Notes under the pieces: generated by a model
Seen by the model: the letters and a program-made list of their open reading frames with translations, nothing else
Told to the model about the DNA's origin: nothing
Database searches by the model: none
From: Agrostemma githago
Taxonomy: Eukaryota > Streptophyta > Magnoliopsida > Caryophyllales > Caryophyllaceae
Length of the DNA stretch: 64,000 nt
Assembly: GCA_958450325.1 (NCBI GenBank)
Contig: OY288251.1
Span: forward strand, 14,340,001-14,404,000
Direction: 5' to 3'
Made by a program: the position numbers and the translations under genes
Part shown: piece by piece, positions 45,500 to 56,513 of the stretch
Layout of the letters: the number at the start of each line of letters is the position of its first letter
How positions within the stretch are numbered: position 1 is the stretch's first letter

Positions 45500-46551
45500 T
45501 TTGCGCTGATATCTGGTTTCAGGTGGCCTATCTGTAAGAACACCGCGTAATCAGAAACTAGCCCAAATCCCGGAATAGAAAGCATATCCCGAACAAGACT
45601 AAAAAAGGAAATGACTCGGAAAAGACACCTAGACGGGTGACTTGTGAAAAGTGGGCCTTCCTTAGGATTCGGCGAGTGGGCTAGTCCTGTTCGAAGGAAG
45701 GTTCACGTGAGACATCCCCAGACTTTGGACTCGATTGTGTTGACGGGCCCTCCTTAGTAGGAGTATGTCCTACGTAGATGGGCCTTGCCTTAGTCTAATA
45801 AGGCGGACTGGGATGGGGAAGAAACTCGCGATGTAGGATCGACGGAGTTTCGACGCTAAAGACTTCGACGACTCAGGACACGACCCGACACTGCTAAATA
45901 CGGGAAGTCCTAAGAAGAGGAAGGTTTTGAAAATGGATTGTTTTTGAAAAAGTCCGAGAAAACTCGGTGGAGGGCCCAATTTTCGAAAACGAAAAGAGTA
46001 TTGGGCCGCGGGTTTTGAAGTTTTGAAAATTTCGAGTTTTGAAATGGGCGGCATACCGGCTAGAAAATAGGCTATTTTGAGTAAAATCATAAGTCCTAAA
46101 TTCGGTATGTGTCCCGGGTTTTGAAATCGAATATCTTGAAAAAAGATGCATTTTTTGAAAAGTTGACGTTTTTTGAAAACGACACGGAAACCAAGTAGCA
46201 TGTAGTCAGGCAAGCATTATAACAACGCCATGTATGCTTTACACTAAGTCTCGGTCGGTCTATAGGGTCTATACCAGTGTACATAGTCTAGACGTTGATC
46301 GGGACGGACTCTATAAGTCGAGTTGAGCTTAGAACATGCCGCGAAACCCACTCGAATCGACTACGGACACCTTTTGACATATCCATATTGGAGTACATCA
46401 ATGGTATAGTGGGACGTCGGTCACCAGTACCGACCCGGGAAAATATGGGTTATGCATGAACCGTAAAACTAAAACGCGTATTGTACTAGTCAAACGATTT
46501 CTATTCGAGTCTCACCCTGAGGATGCCGATGGAAAGTCACGCATCAGTTAA
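45500..46551. other. Leader of element 2
   Basis: Non-coding, conserved with the two parts of the element 1 leader. The site where element 1 took the 3.5-kb solo LTR is intact here near 46230. Confidence 0.6.
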
Positions 46552-46569
46552 TCCCCAGCGGAGTCGCCA
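46552..46569 (-). other. Primer-binding site (tRNA-Arg type), element 2
   Basis: The minus strand reads TGGCGACTCCGCTGGGGA, three bases from the 5' LTR end. It fits the tRNA-Arg 3' end used by Ogre/Tat elements. Confidence 0.83.
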
Positions 46570-46572
46570 AAT

Positions 46573-47011
46573 TGTGGACATGACATAGGTCCACCCCGAC
46601 GCGGCCACACGCGGGTTTGGGGAGGCGAATGAATCTCCATATGAGAATGGATCGAATTGAAATTTAAATCGAAGTTGGACAAAAGAAACAAACAAACGCG
46701 TTAGTAATGGTATAACGATAATAACGGTTTGCGAATTATTTAAATATGTAGAATGATGAAAATAAGATAGTGCAAGTTTTTGAAAAGGTGTTATTCCACG
46801 TGATTAATTAGGCACGTGTCGACCTAAGTCGTAAAAAACGGTTAACGGGACTCGAATGCTATGTAGGACTCACGGTATTGTCGTGATAAGGGGGCCACTC
46901 GACCGAGTCATTGAGGGACTCGACCGAGTGGACCTCTGAAAAGTGGTATGTCCAGATTATTTGACGGCACTCGACCGATTTACGAGGGAACTCGGCCGAG
47001 TACAGGCCCAC
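46573..47011 (-). repeat. 5' LTR of element 2, left part
   Basis: Begins TGTGGACATGACATAGG. An internal deletion of about 480 bp at about 46676 removes the stretch matching about 33559-34038 of the 3' LTR. It is cut at 47011 by the Athila insertion in the palindrome cluster. Confidence 0.88.
47007..47011. repeat. TSD CCCAC of the Athila element, left copy
   Basis: Matches 58971-58975. The uninterrupted order, CCCAC then TTGATCGAG, is seen in the 3' LTR near 34368. Confidence 0.92.
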
Positions 47012-48339
47012 TGATGTGTTGTATTTATATAGCTTTTCTCCCTCGATTCCGTTGTCTTTTATGGTCGGAACGCGCTCTTTAGAGCCGTTTCTTCTAACAT
47101 TTTGCTTTGAGTGAGTGTTTTTGTAGATTCTACACGATTTCAGGTCTTTTTGTGCAATTACACTCATATCTGGTTAGAAGAACGATTCCGAGACAAAACC
47201 CGTGCCTCAAGACGTTTAGGCGAAGAAGAAATGGGAGGTGGCGATTCAATGGGCCATGAGAAGCGGCCCATAGCTTCTTTTATTAGTGCGTGCCCGCCAG
47301 CCTGCATGTGACCGGCGGCCTGCCAGCCGGCCGGCATGACACAAGCCATTTTTAGCTTCATTTTAATGTGTGCCTCGGCCCCTGCATGTGGCAGGCGGCC
47401 GGCCGGCCGGCCGGGGTGCACACCCAGTTCTTTTTCCGCCTCATTTTGTATAACTAGGAGTTGGGATCATTTTACTACTATCACATTTCATACTTAGAAA
47501 ATTTGACTCTAGAAACTCGTGACCTTTAGGATTCTAACACTCGGTTTTCACTCGGATTCGATTTCGGTAATTTCATTTTATGCAATTTTCAGTTCTACGT
47601 TTCAATCTCCATCGTAATTCGCTTAGTTCGTCGTGATTTTCTCTATTTGTAATTCGTTGTTCCGTTTAGTTCGCTAGATTTCTGTCCGTTTATCATTAGA
47701 TTTATTTGTTTCACCTTTTTATCATGAATTCCATGTATGCGATTAGTTGTTTCGTAATCATCATGCGTAGCTAATTTTCTCGCTAGGGTCGAGGGGAATC
47801 GATGGATTATTATACGATTATGTCGCGTTGATACTAAATTCATAATTATGCTAGTACCACTTTCGCGTGTTTATTTGTTGATTAATTTGTTAAAGGCCAC
47901 AACATTTTAATCTGTTTGGGAAATTCTAGTTCCTGTGCGAAAGCCGAATTAGGATTAGATCACGCGCGATTTGGTAGGGAGTCTAATAAGTGCGAGAGCC
48001 CGTTAGATCCTTCCTAGGTTGACACAATTCGAGAGAACGTGTTATGGCCGATTAGCATGTTATATGTTTATTATTATCGTCGCATAATTGTTGAGCATCT
48101 ATTGTGAACCCGTGACCTTAGTTTTCATCTCTTTATTAGTTTCGACTATTTATTACCAATATTTTAGTAGTGTTTTTATATCCTTCTATCAATTCAACCG
48201 TTTAGAGCATCCTAGAATCGCCATAGCTATTTGACTAGTTTAACTGTTTCCCTGTGGATTCGATACCTTGCTTGCCGCTATCTTCTTGTTAGTAGCATTA
48301 GGTTTACCTTGATTGGGTGTGACGACTTTACCCACATCA
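47012..48339 (+). repeat. 5' LTR of the Athila element
   Basis: Runs from TGATGTG to CCACATCA. A TATA-like TTTATATAG lies about 12 bases inside. A GGCCGGCC-rich part (47310-47415) is self-complementary. Differences from the 3' LTR: ATTCC/ATCCC, GCCCGC/GCACGC, TCGCG/TCACG, CCTTC/CTTTC and GCCAT/GCTAT. Confidence 0.94.
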
Positions 48340-48343
48340 AATT

Positions 48344-48361
48344 TGGCGCCGTTGCCGGGGA
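48344..48361 (+). other. Primer-binding site (tRNA-Asp type), Athila
   Basis: TGGCGCCGTTGCCGGGGA, four bases after the LTR. It complements the 3' end of plant tRNA-Asp, the usual Athila primer. Confidence 0.88.
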
Positions 48362-48466
48362 AGCGGTTTTTCTTGTTTTTTTAGCTTGTTTCTTCTATGC
48401 TCTCTTCCGTCTCAAGGAATTAAAACTCCTTGAGATTGATCTCACTTTTCTACTGTAGTTTTGCTT

Positions 48467-50425
48467 ATGCCCAGGTCTTTTCGGTCATCAGAGCTTACTC
48501 CGTTCGACCCTGAGGCCGAGAAAACTTTTCGTAGGCGACGACAGTTTTGGAGAGAGATTTCCGCAGCTCCCGATCTTGCGACTTTGGAAGCTATTCATAC
48601 TGAATTTGTAGCTGAAAATCAGTCCTTTGAAGAGGAACATCAATCTCAGCCCGAGATCATTTTACCACCCCTTCCGAACGTAAAAATGCCGAAGCTTTCT
48701 AGTCATTCGGAACCCGAGCAAACTGCTCTTCCCAAGTTGGTTAAACGACCAACTGCCACTCAAGGTACATTTGAGATTCGACCCGCCTTTATCACATTGG
48801 TGGAGAAGAATCAATTTGGTGGTGACCCTAAGGAGGATCCTCACAAGCATATGAGGATTTTTACCGACTATTGCTCCACGATTCCACTTCCGGCCGGGGT
48901 AACTCAAGAAGAAGTCATGGAGATGCTATTCATGTTCTCACTACGGGATTCCGCTAGGGAGTGGATAACCGATCTTGATAAAGTCACCGAAGGGATTACC
49001 GACTGGAATTCTCTTGCTCTTGCCTTCTACAAGCACTATTACCCTCCACAGAAGACGAACATGCTCCGGAGTCAAATCACCAATTTCCGTCAAACTCCGA
49101 ACGAGAATATTCATGAAGCGTGGGAGCGGTTCAAGAAGCTTGTGAAGGAATGCCCGCACCATGGTTTTCAGGTTTGGTTTCTTTGTAACCAATTTTATAA
49201 TGGGCTGTATGATGATTGCAGGAGTACATTGGATTCGGCATGCAATGGGCGTTTCCAATGTAATGTGGATGATGATAAGGCTTGGCAAACGATAGAGGAG
49301 ATGGCATCTCATCACTCCCGATGGGGTAATCCACGTGGTAATACTCGATCAAATTCCGGTGAAAGTGGATCCTCGAATGCTGTGGGCGTTCAATTAGCCG
49401 CTTTGGCTAAGAGGTTTGATGCATTTGAAGTGTCAAATTCTCAAGGGGGAGGGGGCATGCATCAAGTACATGCCATGCAAGAATATGCATGCGTTCGTTG
49501 TGGTGCCGCGGACCACCAAGCTCAAGACTGCCTAGGCTCCATAGAACAGGTGAATGCGTTTCATTCTATGCGCCCACGTTATCCATATATTAATCAACCG
49601 GGCTATGATGCATCTCTCTTGTCTTACAGGAGTACTAATGTCTTGAACCCGCCTATTACACCACCCTATGTGCCCCCGCACAAGCAGAATCTCCAGAATC
49701 AGCATCAGCAGAATTTCCAGAACCAAGGAAATTTTCAGAACCAGCAGCAATTCCATAATCAAGGGAATTTTCAGAATCAACAGAATTTCAGAAATCAAAG
49801 GAATTTCCAAAACCAGGGAAATTTTCAGCAGCGACCTCACTTGGGTCAACATCAACAAAATTTTGGCAATACTAATCAGAACTTCGGGAATTCTCATCAG
49901 AATTTCGATAATAGTCAGCAGAATTTTGGCCAATCCTCATCACAAGCTCAAGGTAATTCTTCTTCTTCTTCGAGTTCTAATGAAATGACTGAGCTTCATA
50001 ATATGATGCAGATGATGGCCAAGACCCAGGAATCTATGATGGCTCAAATGCAAAAGAATGATCAAGCTAAGGATAATGCCATCAAGAATTTGGAGAACCA
50101 AGTGGGACACCTTGCCGCGTCACAAGCAACGCGTCAACAAGGTAAACTCCCTTCTCAAGGTGATCAACAACATGATACGGCTAATGCGATCACTCTTCGT
50201 AGTGGCACACACTATGAAGGTCCGTCGATGCCTAAGGATGATTCACCGGCCGAGAAGGAGGAGGTTTTAGTGGAAGATGTCAATGAGGATGCAAATGTGG
50301 AAACTCCAAGTAATGAGCGAGTTCCACCACTCACTACTCCCGTTCCCACTCCGACTAGTCCAACAATTCAAGTACCATTTCCGGGTCGATTGAAGAATCG
50401 AAAGGAAACTACCCAGTTTGGCTAG
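48467..50425 (+). CDS. GAG: Athila Gag
   Basis: The ATG at 48467 begins MPRSFRSSELTPF after a 120-nt leader. The capsid region (about residues 100-265) has FSLRDSAREWITDL and FYKHYYPPQKT, typical of retrotransposon Gag (PF03732). A CX2CX4HX4C zinc knuckle, CVRCGAADHQAQDC, lies at about 342-355. A long Gln/Asn-rich segment (about 395-500) is built of repeats such as NFQNQGNFQNQ. The C-terminal part ends at TAG (50423-50425). Gag would package the RNA. The frame continues in protease past the amber codon. Confidence 0.88.
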   Translation: MPRSFRSSELTPFDPEAEKTFRRRRQFWREISAAPDLATLEAIHTEFVAENQSFEEEHQSQPEIILPPLPNVKMPKLSSHSEPEQTALPKLVKRPTATQGTFEIRPAFITLVEKNQFGGDPKEDPHKHMRIFTDYCSTIPLPAGVTQEEVMEMLFMFSLRDSAREWITDLDKVTEGITDWNSLALAFYKHYYPPQKTNMLRSQITNFRQTPNENIHEAWERFKKLVKECPHHGFQVWFLCNQFYNGLYDDCRSTLDSACNGRFQCNVDDDKAWQTIEEMASHHSRWGNPRGNTRSNSGESGSSNAVGVQLAALAKRFDAFEVSNSQGGGGMHQVHAMQEYACVRCGAADHQAQDCLGSIEQVNAFHSMRPRYPYINQPGYDASLLSYRSTNVLNPPITPPYVPPHKQNLQNQHQQNFQNQGNFQNQQQFHNQGNFQNQQNFRNQRNFQNQGNFQQRPHLGQHQQNFGNTNQNFGNSHQNFDNSQQNFGQSSSQAQGNSSSSSSSNEMTELHNMMQMMAKTQESMMAQMQKNDQAKDNAIKNLENQVGHLAASQATRQQGKLPSQGDQQHDTANAITLRSGTHYEGPSMPKDDSPAEKEEVLVEDVNEDANVETPSNERVPPLTTPVPTPTSPTIQVPFPGRLKNRKETTQFG

Positions 50426-50428
50426 TTC

Positions 50429-51553
50429 ATGGAGGTTGTGAAGAATTTGCAGGTTACAGTCCCATTTACCGAGCTCATTATGCAGGTCCCGTCTTACACC
50501 AAGTTTATGAAGGACATCTTGACTCGGAAGAGAAGCATTGGTGAGGTAGAAACCGTCGCTCTTACTGCAGAGTGTAGTGCCTTTTTACAGAACAAGGCCC
50601 CACCAAAGCTAAAGGACCCCGGTAGTTTTTCGATTCCTTGCACTATTGGCACCTTATCGATTGATAAGGCTTTATGTGATTTAGGTGCTAGTGTAAGTGT
50701 CATGCCCTACTCCGTTTGTGAAAAACTTAATATGGGTCCTCTTAAGTGTACTAGTGTCACTTTGCAGATGGCGGACCGTTCCATAAAATGCCCTTTGGGA
50801 GTTTTAGAAGACGTGCCCGTTAGAGTTGGAAAATTTTTTATCCCGGTTGATTTTATCGTCCTTGACATGGCCGAGGACACCCAAATTCCCATAATTTTGG
50901 GAAGGCCATTTTTGCACACCGCCGGCGCGGTGATTGATGTCAAGAACGGTAAATTGACCTTGGAAGTGGGTGGAGACACCATTGTTTTCTGCTTAGATAG
51001 TACACTTAAGAATCCGATGATAACGGATTCACGTTGCATGATTGATGTTGTGGATATGTTGGTTCATGATTCTATGGAGGCGTCCCTTATACGGGATCCC
51101 TTAGAAGCTTTGATATGTTTGGAAGCATGTGCAGGTGATGCTTCCGTTGACTCCGCTGTTGTTGATGCCTTAGAGGCCGCTTTGGAAGGAAGGATGCTCA
51201 CGGAGGAGCAAGGTGTCGATGTAACCAACATCGTACACACCTCATTTGCTATTGACATATCCGTTCCGGAGCGTAAGCCACTTCCATCTCACCTAAAATA
51301 TGCCTTTTTAGACGATACCGAGAGCTTCCCCGTGATTGTAAGTGCTGATTTAACTGAGCAACAACTTTTTGATTTGTTAGTTGTTTTAAAGAAAAATAGG
51401 AAAGCTTTGGGGTATAGTCTTGATGATTTGAAGGGAATCAGTCCCGATTTCTGTATGCATAGAATTAATCTTGAGGAAGGTCATCGTCCTTGTGTCCAGG
51501 GTCAACGTAAGTTGAACCCGAACATGCAAGAGGTTGTTAAAAGGAAGTTATGA
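50429..51553 (+). CDS. PRO: Athila protease region
   Basis: Same frame as gag, after one TAG. It has the retropepsin-like active site [10 protein letters not shown] and IILGRPFL. The rest is a linker to RT that ends at TGA (51551-51553). In related elements this is one ORF with gag and RT. ATG at 50429 is simply the first Met after the amber codon. Missing an A in the run near 51540 would explain the -1 change before RT. Confidence 0.82.
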   Translation: MEVVKNLQVTVPFTELIMQVPSYTKFMKDILTRKRSIGEVETVALTAECSAFLQNKAPPKLKDPGSFSIPCTIGTLSIDKALCDLGASVSVMPYSVCEKLNMGPLKCTSVTLQMADRSIKCPLGVLEDVPVRVGKFFIPVDFIVLDMAEDTQIPIILGRPFLHTAGAVIDVKNGKLTLEVGGDTIVFCLDSTLKNPMITDSRCMIDVVDMLVHDSMEASLIRDPLEALICLEACAGDASVDSAVVDALEAALEGRMLTEEQGVDVTNIVHTSFAIDISVPERKPLPSHLKYAFLDDTESFPVIVSADLTEQQLFDLLVVLKKNRKALGYSLDDLKGISPDFCMHRINLEEGHRPCVQGQRKLNPNMQEVVKRKL

Positions 51554-54177
51554 AGTTGTTGGATGCGGGAATTATTTATGCGGTTCCCGATTCAAAATGG
51601 GTGAGTCCGGTACAGGTTGTACCTAAGAAGGGAGGGACTACTGTGGTCCCGAATGAGAAGAATGAGTTAATCCCTACACGAATTGTGACGGGATGGAGAA
51701 TGTGTATAGATTATAGGAAGTTGAACACCGCTACACTTAAAGACCACTTCCCATTGCCCTTTATCGACCAAATGCGTGAGAGACTAGCTTCTCACAAGTA
51801 TTTTTGCTATTTAGATGGATATTCGGGATTTTTCCAAATCCCGATACACCCCGCCGACCAAGAAAAGACCACGTTCACTTGTCCATATGGCACTTTCGCA
51901 TATCGCAGGATGCCATTTGGGCTATGTAATGCACCCGCCACCTTTCAAAGGTGCATGATGAGCATCTTTTCCGACTACATCGAGTCCATTATGGAAGTGT
52001 TTATGGACGACTTTAGTGTGTATGGTATGAGTTTTTCAGCTTGTTTAGCTAATTTGGATACCATTTTAAACCGATGTGTCGAGGTTAGTTTGGTCTTGAA
52101 TTGGGAAAAATGCCATTTTATGGTCACTGAGGGTGTTGTTTTGGGTCATGTGGTCTCTGAAAAGGGCATTCAGGTGGATAAAGCAAAGGTGCAAGTGATT
52201 GAGCAATTGCCCTTGCCGGTTAATGTAAAGGGAGTGAGAAGTTTCCTTGGTCATGCGGGATTTTATCGCCGCTTTATCAAGGACTTTTCCAAAATTGCTA
52301 AGCCACTTACACAATTGCTCCTAAAGGATGCCCCTTTCGATTTTACTGATGAGTGTGTGGAAGCTTTTAACAGGATTAAGCAGGCCCTCATTTCTGCTAC
52401 GATCATTCAGTCACCGGATTGGAATTTGCCATTCGAGATAATGTGTGACGCGAGTGATTATGCTGTGGGAGCGGTTTTGGGCCAAAGGAAGGACAAGGTC
52501 TTGCATGCTATATACTATGCTAGCAAAACACTTGATAATGCTCAGGTGAATTATGCCACCACCGAGAAGGAGTTGCTAGCTATAGTGTATTCTTTGGAAA
52601 AGTTCATAACCTACTTGGTTGGATCGGAAGTCATTGTTTTCACCGATCATGCGGCGCTCAAGTACCTCCTTGCTAAGAAAGAAGCAAAGCCCCGATTACT
52701 TCGATGGATCCTCCTCCTCCAAGAGTTTGATTTATCGATCCGAGATAAGAAGGGAGCGGAAAATGCCGTTGCAGATCATCTATCGAGGCTTAGAGTTGAG
52801 GAGGAGGGAGTAGTCATCCCCATAGATGACTCTTTTCCCGATGATTCTCTCATGGCTTTAAGTACCGGTGCAAGCGAAGGACCTTGGTATGCGGATTATG
52901 CTAATTATTTAGTTGGCAAGGTATTACCTTCCGATCTTTCCTATCAACAAAAGAAAAAATTTCTACATGATGTCCGACAATTTTTCTGGGATGACCCTTA
53001 TTTATTTAAGGAGTGTGCCGATGGTATTTTCCGTCGATGTGTCCCTCAATGGGAAGTTCGAGGGGTTCTAGAGAGTTGTCATTCGTCGCCATATGGTGGC
53101 CATCATGGACCGAGCCGAACCACGGCTAAGGTCCTCCAGTCGGGTTTTTATTGGCCAACCTTATTCCGGGATGCCCAAGCTTTTATTATGTCCTGCGATG
53201 CATGTCAAAGGACCGGTAATATTTCTAGGAGGCATGAGATGCCTCAAAATAGGATTCTCGAAGTAGAAATTTTTGATGTTTGGGGTGTAGACTATCAAGG
53301 CCCGTTCCCGTCATCCAAGGGCAACCGATATATTTTGGTTGCGGTTGATTATGTCTCCAAGTGGGTGGAGGCGGTAGCATCTCCTGCTAATGATGCTAGA
53401 ACGGTAATATCTCTGTTTAAAAAGACTATTTTTCTCCGCTTTGGTGTTCCAATAGCGATTATTAGTGATGGTGGAAGCCATTTTCATGAGAAGCGACTTG
53501 ATGCTTTGCTTGCTAAGTACGGTGTCTCGCACCGTACCGGTCTTGCCTACCACCCTCAAACGAGTGGGCAAGTTGAGGTGTCCAATAGGGAAATCAAGTC
53601 TATTCTCCAAAAGGTCGTGTCAAAAGCTAGGAAGGATTGGAGCTCTAAGCTAGATGATACACTATGGGCTTATCGTACCGCCTTTAAAACGCCTATTGGT
53701 ACTTCACCTTACCGATTGGTCTATGGCAAGTCATGCCATTTACCGGTCGAGCTTGAGTATAAGGCTTGGTGGGCGATTAAGGAGCTTAACTTGGATCCAC
53801 ATTTGAGTGGGGAGAGGAGACTTATGCAGCTGAATGAGTTGGAGGAATTCCGACTTGGTGCCTATGATAGTGCTCGAGTTTATAAGGAGCGCACCAAGCG
53901 CTGGCATGACAAGCATATCCTTCACCGTGAGTTCAATGTGGGAGATAAGGTATTATTATTCAATTCGAGGCTCCGGTTGTTTCCCGGAAAGTTAAAATCT
54001 CGTTGGTCCGGACCTTTTTCTGTCACCCACGTGGGTAAATTTGGCTCGATTGAAGTCGAGAGTGATGCGGGTGAACGATTCAAGGTGAATGGTCAACGAT
54101 TGAAGTTATATCATGAAGGTGATCAAGTTGGAGCGATTGAGGTTATACGACTTCATCCCGTTCCCTTATCCCACTAA
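51550..54177 (+). CDS. POL: Athila RT-RNase H-integrase
   Basis: 875 residues, open throughout. [28 protein letters not shown] (Asp 89) and FMDD (151-154), a variant of YMDD. RNase [13 protein letters not shown] (Asp 300), [18 protein letters not shown] (Asp 366) and VADHLSR (Asp 409), all acidic residues kept. Integrase: zinc site with H511, H518/519, C549, C552; DD35E with Asp in GVDYQGPF (581), ISDGGSH (640) and Glu in QVEVSN (676). The C-terminal domain follows. Its -1 offset from protease means a shift or mutation is needed for expression. Confidence 0.92.
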   Translation: MKLLDAGIIYAVPDSKWVSPVQVVPKKGGTTVVPNEKNELIPTRIVTGWRMCIDYRKLNTATLKDHFPLPFIDQMRERLASHKYFCYLDGYSGFFQIPIHPADQEKTTFTCPYGTFAYRRMPFGLCNAPATFQRCMMSIFSDYIESIMEVFMDDFSVYGMSFSACLANLDTILNRCVEVSLVLNWEKCHFMVTEGVVLGHVVSEKGIQVDKAKVQVIEQLPLPVNVKGVRSFLGHAGFYRRFIKDFSKIAKPLTQLLLKDAPFDFTDECVEAFNRIKQALISATIIQSPDWNLPFEIMCDASDYAVGAVLGQRKDKVLHAIYYASKTLDNAQVNYATTEKELLAIVYSLEKFITYLVGSEVIVFTDHAALKYLLAKKEAKPRLLRWILLLQEFDLSIRDKKGAENAVADHLSRLRVEEEGVVIPIDDSFPDDSLMALSTGASEGPWYADYANYLVGKVLPSDLSYQQKKKFLHDVRQFFWDDPYLFKECADGIFRRCVPQWEVRGVLESCHSSPYGGHHGPSRTTAKVLQSGFYWPTLFRDAQAFIMSCDACQRTGNISRRHEMPQNRILEVEIFDVWGVDYQGPFPSSKGNRYILVAVDYVSKWVEAVASPANDARTVISLFKKTIFLRFGVPIAIISDGGSHFHEKRLDALLAKYGVSHRTGLAYHPQTSGQVEVSNREIKSILQKVVSKARKDWSSKLDDTLWAYRTAFKTPIGTSPYRLVYGKSCHLPVELEYKAWWAIKELNLDPHLSGERRLMQLNELEEFRLGAYDSARVYKERTKRWHDKHILHREFNVGDKVLLFNSRLRLFPGKLKSRWSGPFSVTHVGKFGSIEVESDAGERFKVNGQRLKLYHEGDQVGAIEVIRLHPVPLSH

Positions 54178-54807
54178 ACCTTATTCTCATCAAGTCGTGC
54201 GGGACTCTAAACCAGCGCTACCGGGAGGCAGCCCGAGATCGTCGGAAATGATTTGAATTGAAGGTATAAAAACAAGGGGAAAAAATTCATCATACTTGTG
54301 ATAAAACAGCAGGTCACCTCAGCCTGGGCCTAGGGGGCCTATCGACTCTAGGGGCCGAGGTACGAGTTGGATTTGAACTCGAAAAGAAGGATTTGTGCAC
54401 CTCAGCCTGTGCCCAGGCCGCCTATAGACTTCAGGGGCCGAGGCACAAAGGAAAAATAAGGAAAATTGGAGCAAAAATCTCAAAAAGAGCAGTCCGGCCG
54501 GCCAGCCGGCCCCCGGTCCATACCGGCTGGCTGTGAGAGGAAAACTTCGAATAAAAAAATCAAAAATAGTGAGGTGGGCAGTCTGGCCGGCCAGCCGGCC
54601 GCCGGTCTAGACCGGCAGGGGCGTACAACAGACCCCTAAACCCATTTTTCGTGTCATTTCCTCATTTCTTCACTTCTCTCGCCCCCCTCTCTCTCTCTCT
54701 CATCCCCAAAACCCCAATTTCCCCATTTCCCAGCACTCATCTCCCCTCTCTCTCTTCAAAAATTTCCCCATTTTTCTCTCAAGTGTGCTACTTTCAGCTG
54801 ATTTGCA
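54178..54807 (+). other. Spacer between pol and ORF1 with duplicated GC-rich blocks
   Basis: No gene. Two pairs of imperfect direct repeats: CACCTCAGCCTG blocks at about 54310 and 54400, and CCGGCCGGCCAGCCGGCC blocks at about 54491 and 54580. The last 150 bases are pyrimidine-rich, a leader-like stretch before the ATG at 54808. Confidence 0.65.
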
Positions 54808-56369
54808 ATGCCTCCTCGGAACAAGCGCACCAGAAACGAACATGCTCAACCCGACATTGAGCCCGATCCAGTTTTTCCAGGTGTAATTTTTACCACTATT
54901 GACCAAAAGGTACGGTTTCAGAACTTGAGAAAGCGGTCTATTGTTCCAACTCGTTTTATCGATCGTGATGCTATGCGAACTTTAGGCTTAGATTCTGCTT
55001 TGGAACTATTGTTTAAGGGTGTTGGTATGGGTACATTTTTTACGATGCGTCGTAACACGTTTACCCAGCTTACGTTGGAATTTCTGAGTTCGTTTGAGGT
55101 ACATAAGAATAGACGGACTGGTGATATTTCTGTTAAGTTCCGTTTATTGAATACTAGTTTTGCGCTGAGCCTGAAGCAGTTTGGGGATTGTTTTGACCTT
55201 AAGGATTATGATGACCGTACGCCACCCGAGCATGCTAATTTTAGGGTGGGTGATTTTTGGGAGTGCATTGCTGATGCCCCGTACACTACCGCGGGGCATA
55301 TGAGTTCAAACAATATTCATAATCCTGTTATTAAGGTTTGGCAGAGGTTTATGGGGTGGACGATTTTTGCTAGGAAGGAGCCACATAATGTGCGCACCGA
55401 GGAGGTGTTTATTTTGGGTTCGTATTTGCGGCGTAAGCCGAAGGTGTGGCATATCAATATTACCTATCACCTGGTCCTCCAGTTTAGGAGAATAGCTACG
55501 GTCATTGCCGATGTTCCTATTTATATAGGCGGGTTAGTCACGCAATTAGCTCTCCGGTTGACCGCTTTTCGCGAAGCAGATCATGATCCGGTCCAGGGTG
55601 AGATTACTCTTAGCCTCCGATATTTGGCTTCTCTTAACTGGATTTCTTCTAGGCATCAGAATCGTTGGGCTTGGCTTATTCATGAGCAGGCGACTATTAT
55701 TTTGCAAGCCGGGTCGGTTTTGTCACTTGAGGCTGATCAGCCTAATTGTTTATTACCCGTCGCTGCCCCTAGCTCTCTTCTTTCGTCGCATGCTGTTACC
55801 TATACTCGTCGCCCGACGAGCGAGCCTAGTACCTCCCGCCCCACTTCTGAGCCCGGTCCATCTCAGCGTGCTCCCGAGACCACCACCACTACTACTTTTG
55901 AGCAGCCTCCTCCACCACCCCAGTATGCTCCCCTCCATCCCGATCTGATTTCATGGATGGAGCGCATGGAGTTGAGTGCCGGTTCGTCAGTTCTGACTTT
56001 GATACTTTTCGCACGGAGACTCGTGCCGACACCGCTGCTACTCACGCTCGTCTAGACAGGTTATATGCTGATCAGTGTCTCGGGATGTATCCCGTTTATG
56101 ATGACTATGCTAGGCGTGCAGCTGTGCCACCACAGGGCCCTTACCCCTCGTACTTTTCGTGGCCTGTGGGTGGTTATACTGACCCTTCGATTCATGGCGG
56201 CTTCCATCTTCACACTGACTATTTCAGTGCCCCGACGGGCCCTGCTTTTGGAGCCGCTAGTGATTATCAGGGAGGTGGTTGGTATACGGGTGGTGCGTCA
56301 GGTTCTGGGACCGCTGCAGATGATGGTATGGAGGATGATGATTTTGGTGATGATGATGATGATCAGTAG
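54808..56369 (+). pseudogene. Athila ORF1 / env-like protein
   Basis: First part MPPRNKRTRNEHAQPD to about 55990, with FPGVIFTTIDQKVRFQNLR and KQFGDCFDLKDYDD. It resembles the ATHILA ORF-1 family (PF03078). A -1 frame change near 55960-56000 separates it from SDFDTFRTETRADTAATHARL and the Gly/Asp-rich tail ending at 56369. Without the shift the first part ends at 56055. Sometimes called env-like from its position, but I see no clear transmembrane segment. Function unknown. Confidence 0.65.
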
Positions 56370-56500
56370 CGGATTGCTGACTCCGCTACCTCTCCATGTG
56401 TATATTTGGTATGTTTTTTCTCTTTCCTCGGATTTTATTTGTGTCCCCCACCAATTTTGGGTCTGTATGATATGGACATTGAGGACAATGTCGAGTCTAG

Positions 56501-56513
56501 CGTGGGGGAGTTT
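56501..56513 (+). other. Internal PPT-like motif, Athila
   Basis: GCGTGGGGGAGTTT preceded by GAGGACAATG; it resembles the terminal tract and its context 1.1 kb away. Confidence 0.4.

Noticed and set aside
47164..47421. 85-codon minus-strand ORF present in both Athila LTRs
   Set aside because: It follows from GGCCGGCC-rich LTR text. Duplicate presence reflects LTR identity, not coding selection.
48662..48907. Minus-strand ORF inside Athila gag
   Set aside because: Shadow frame of a well-supported gag domain.
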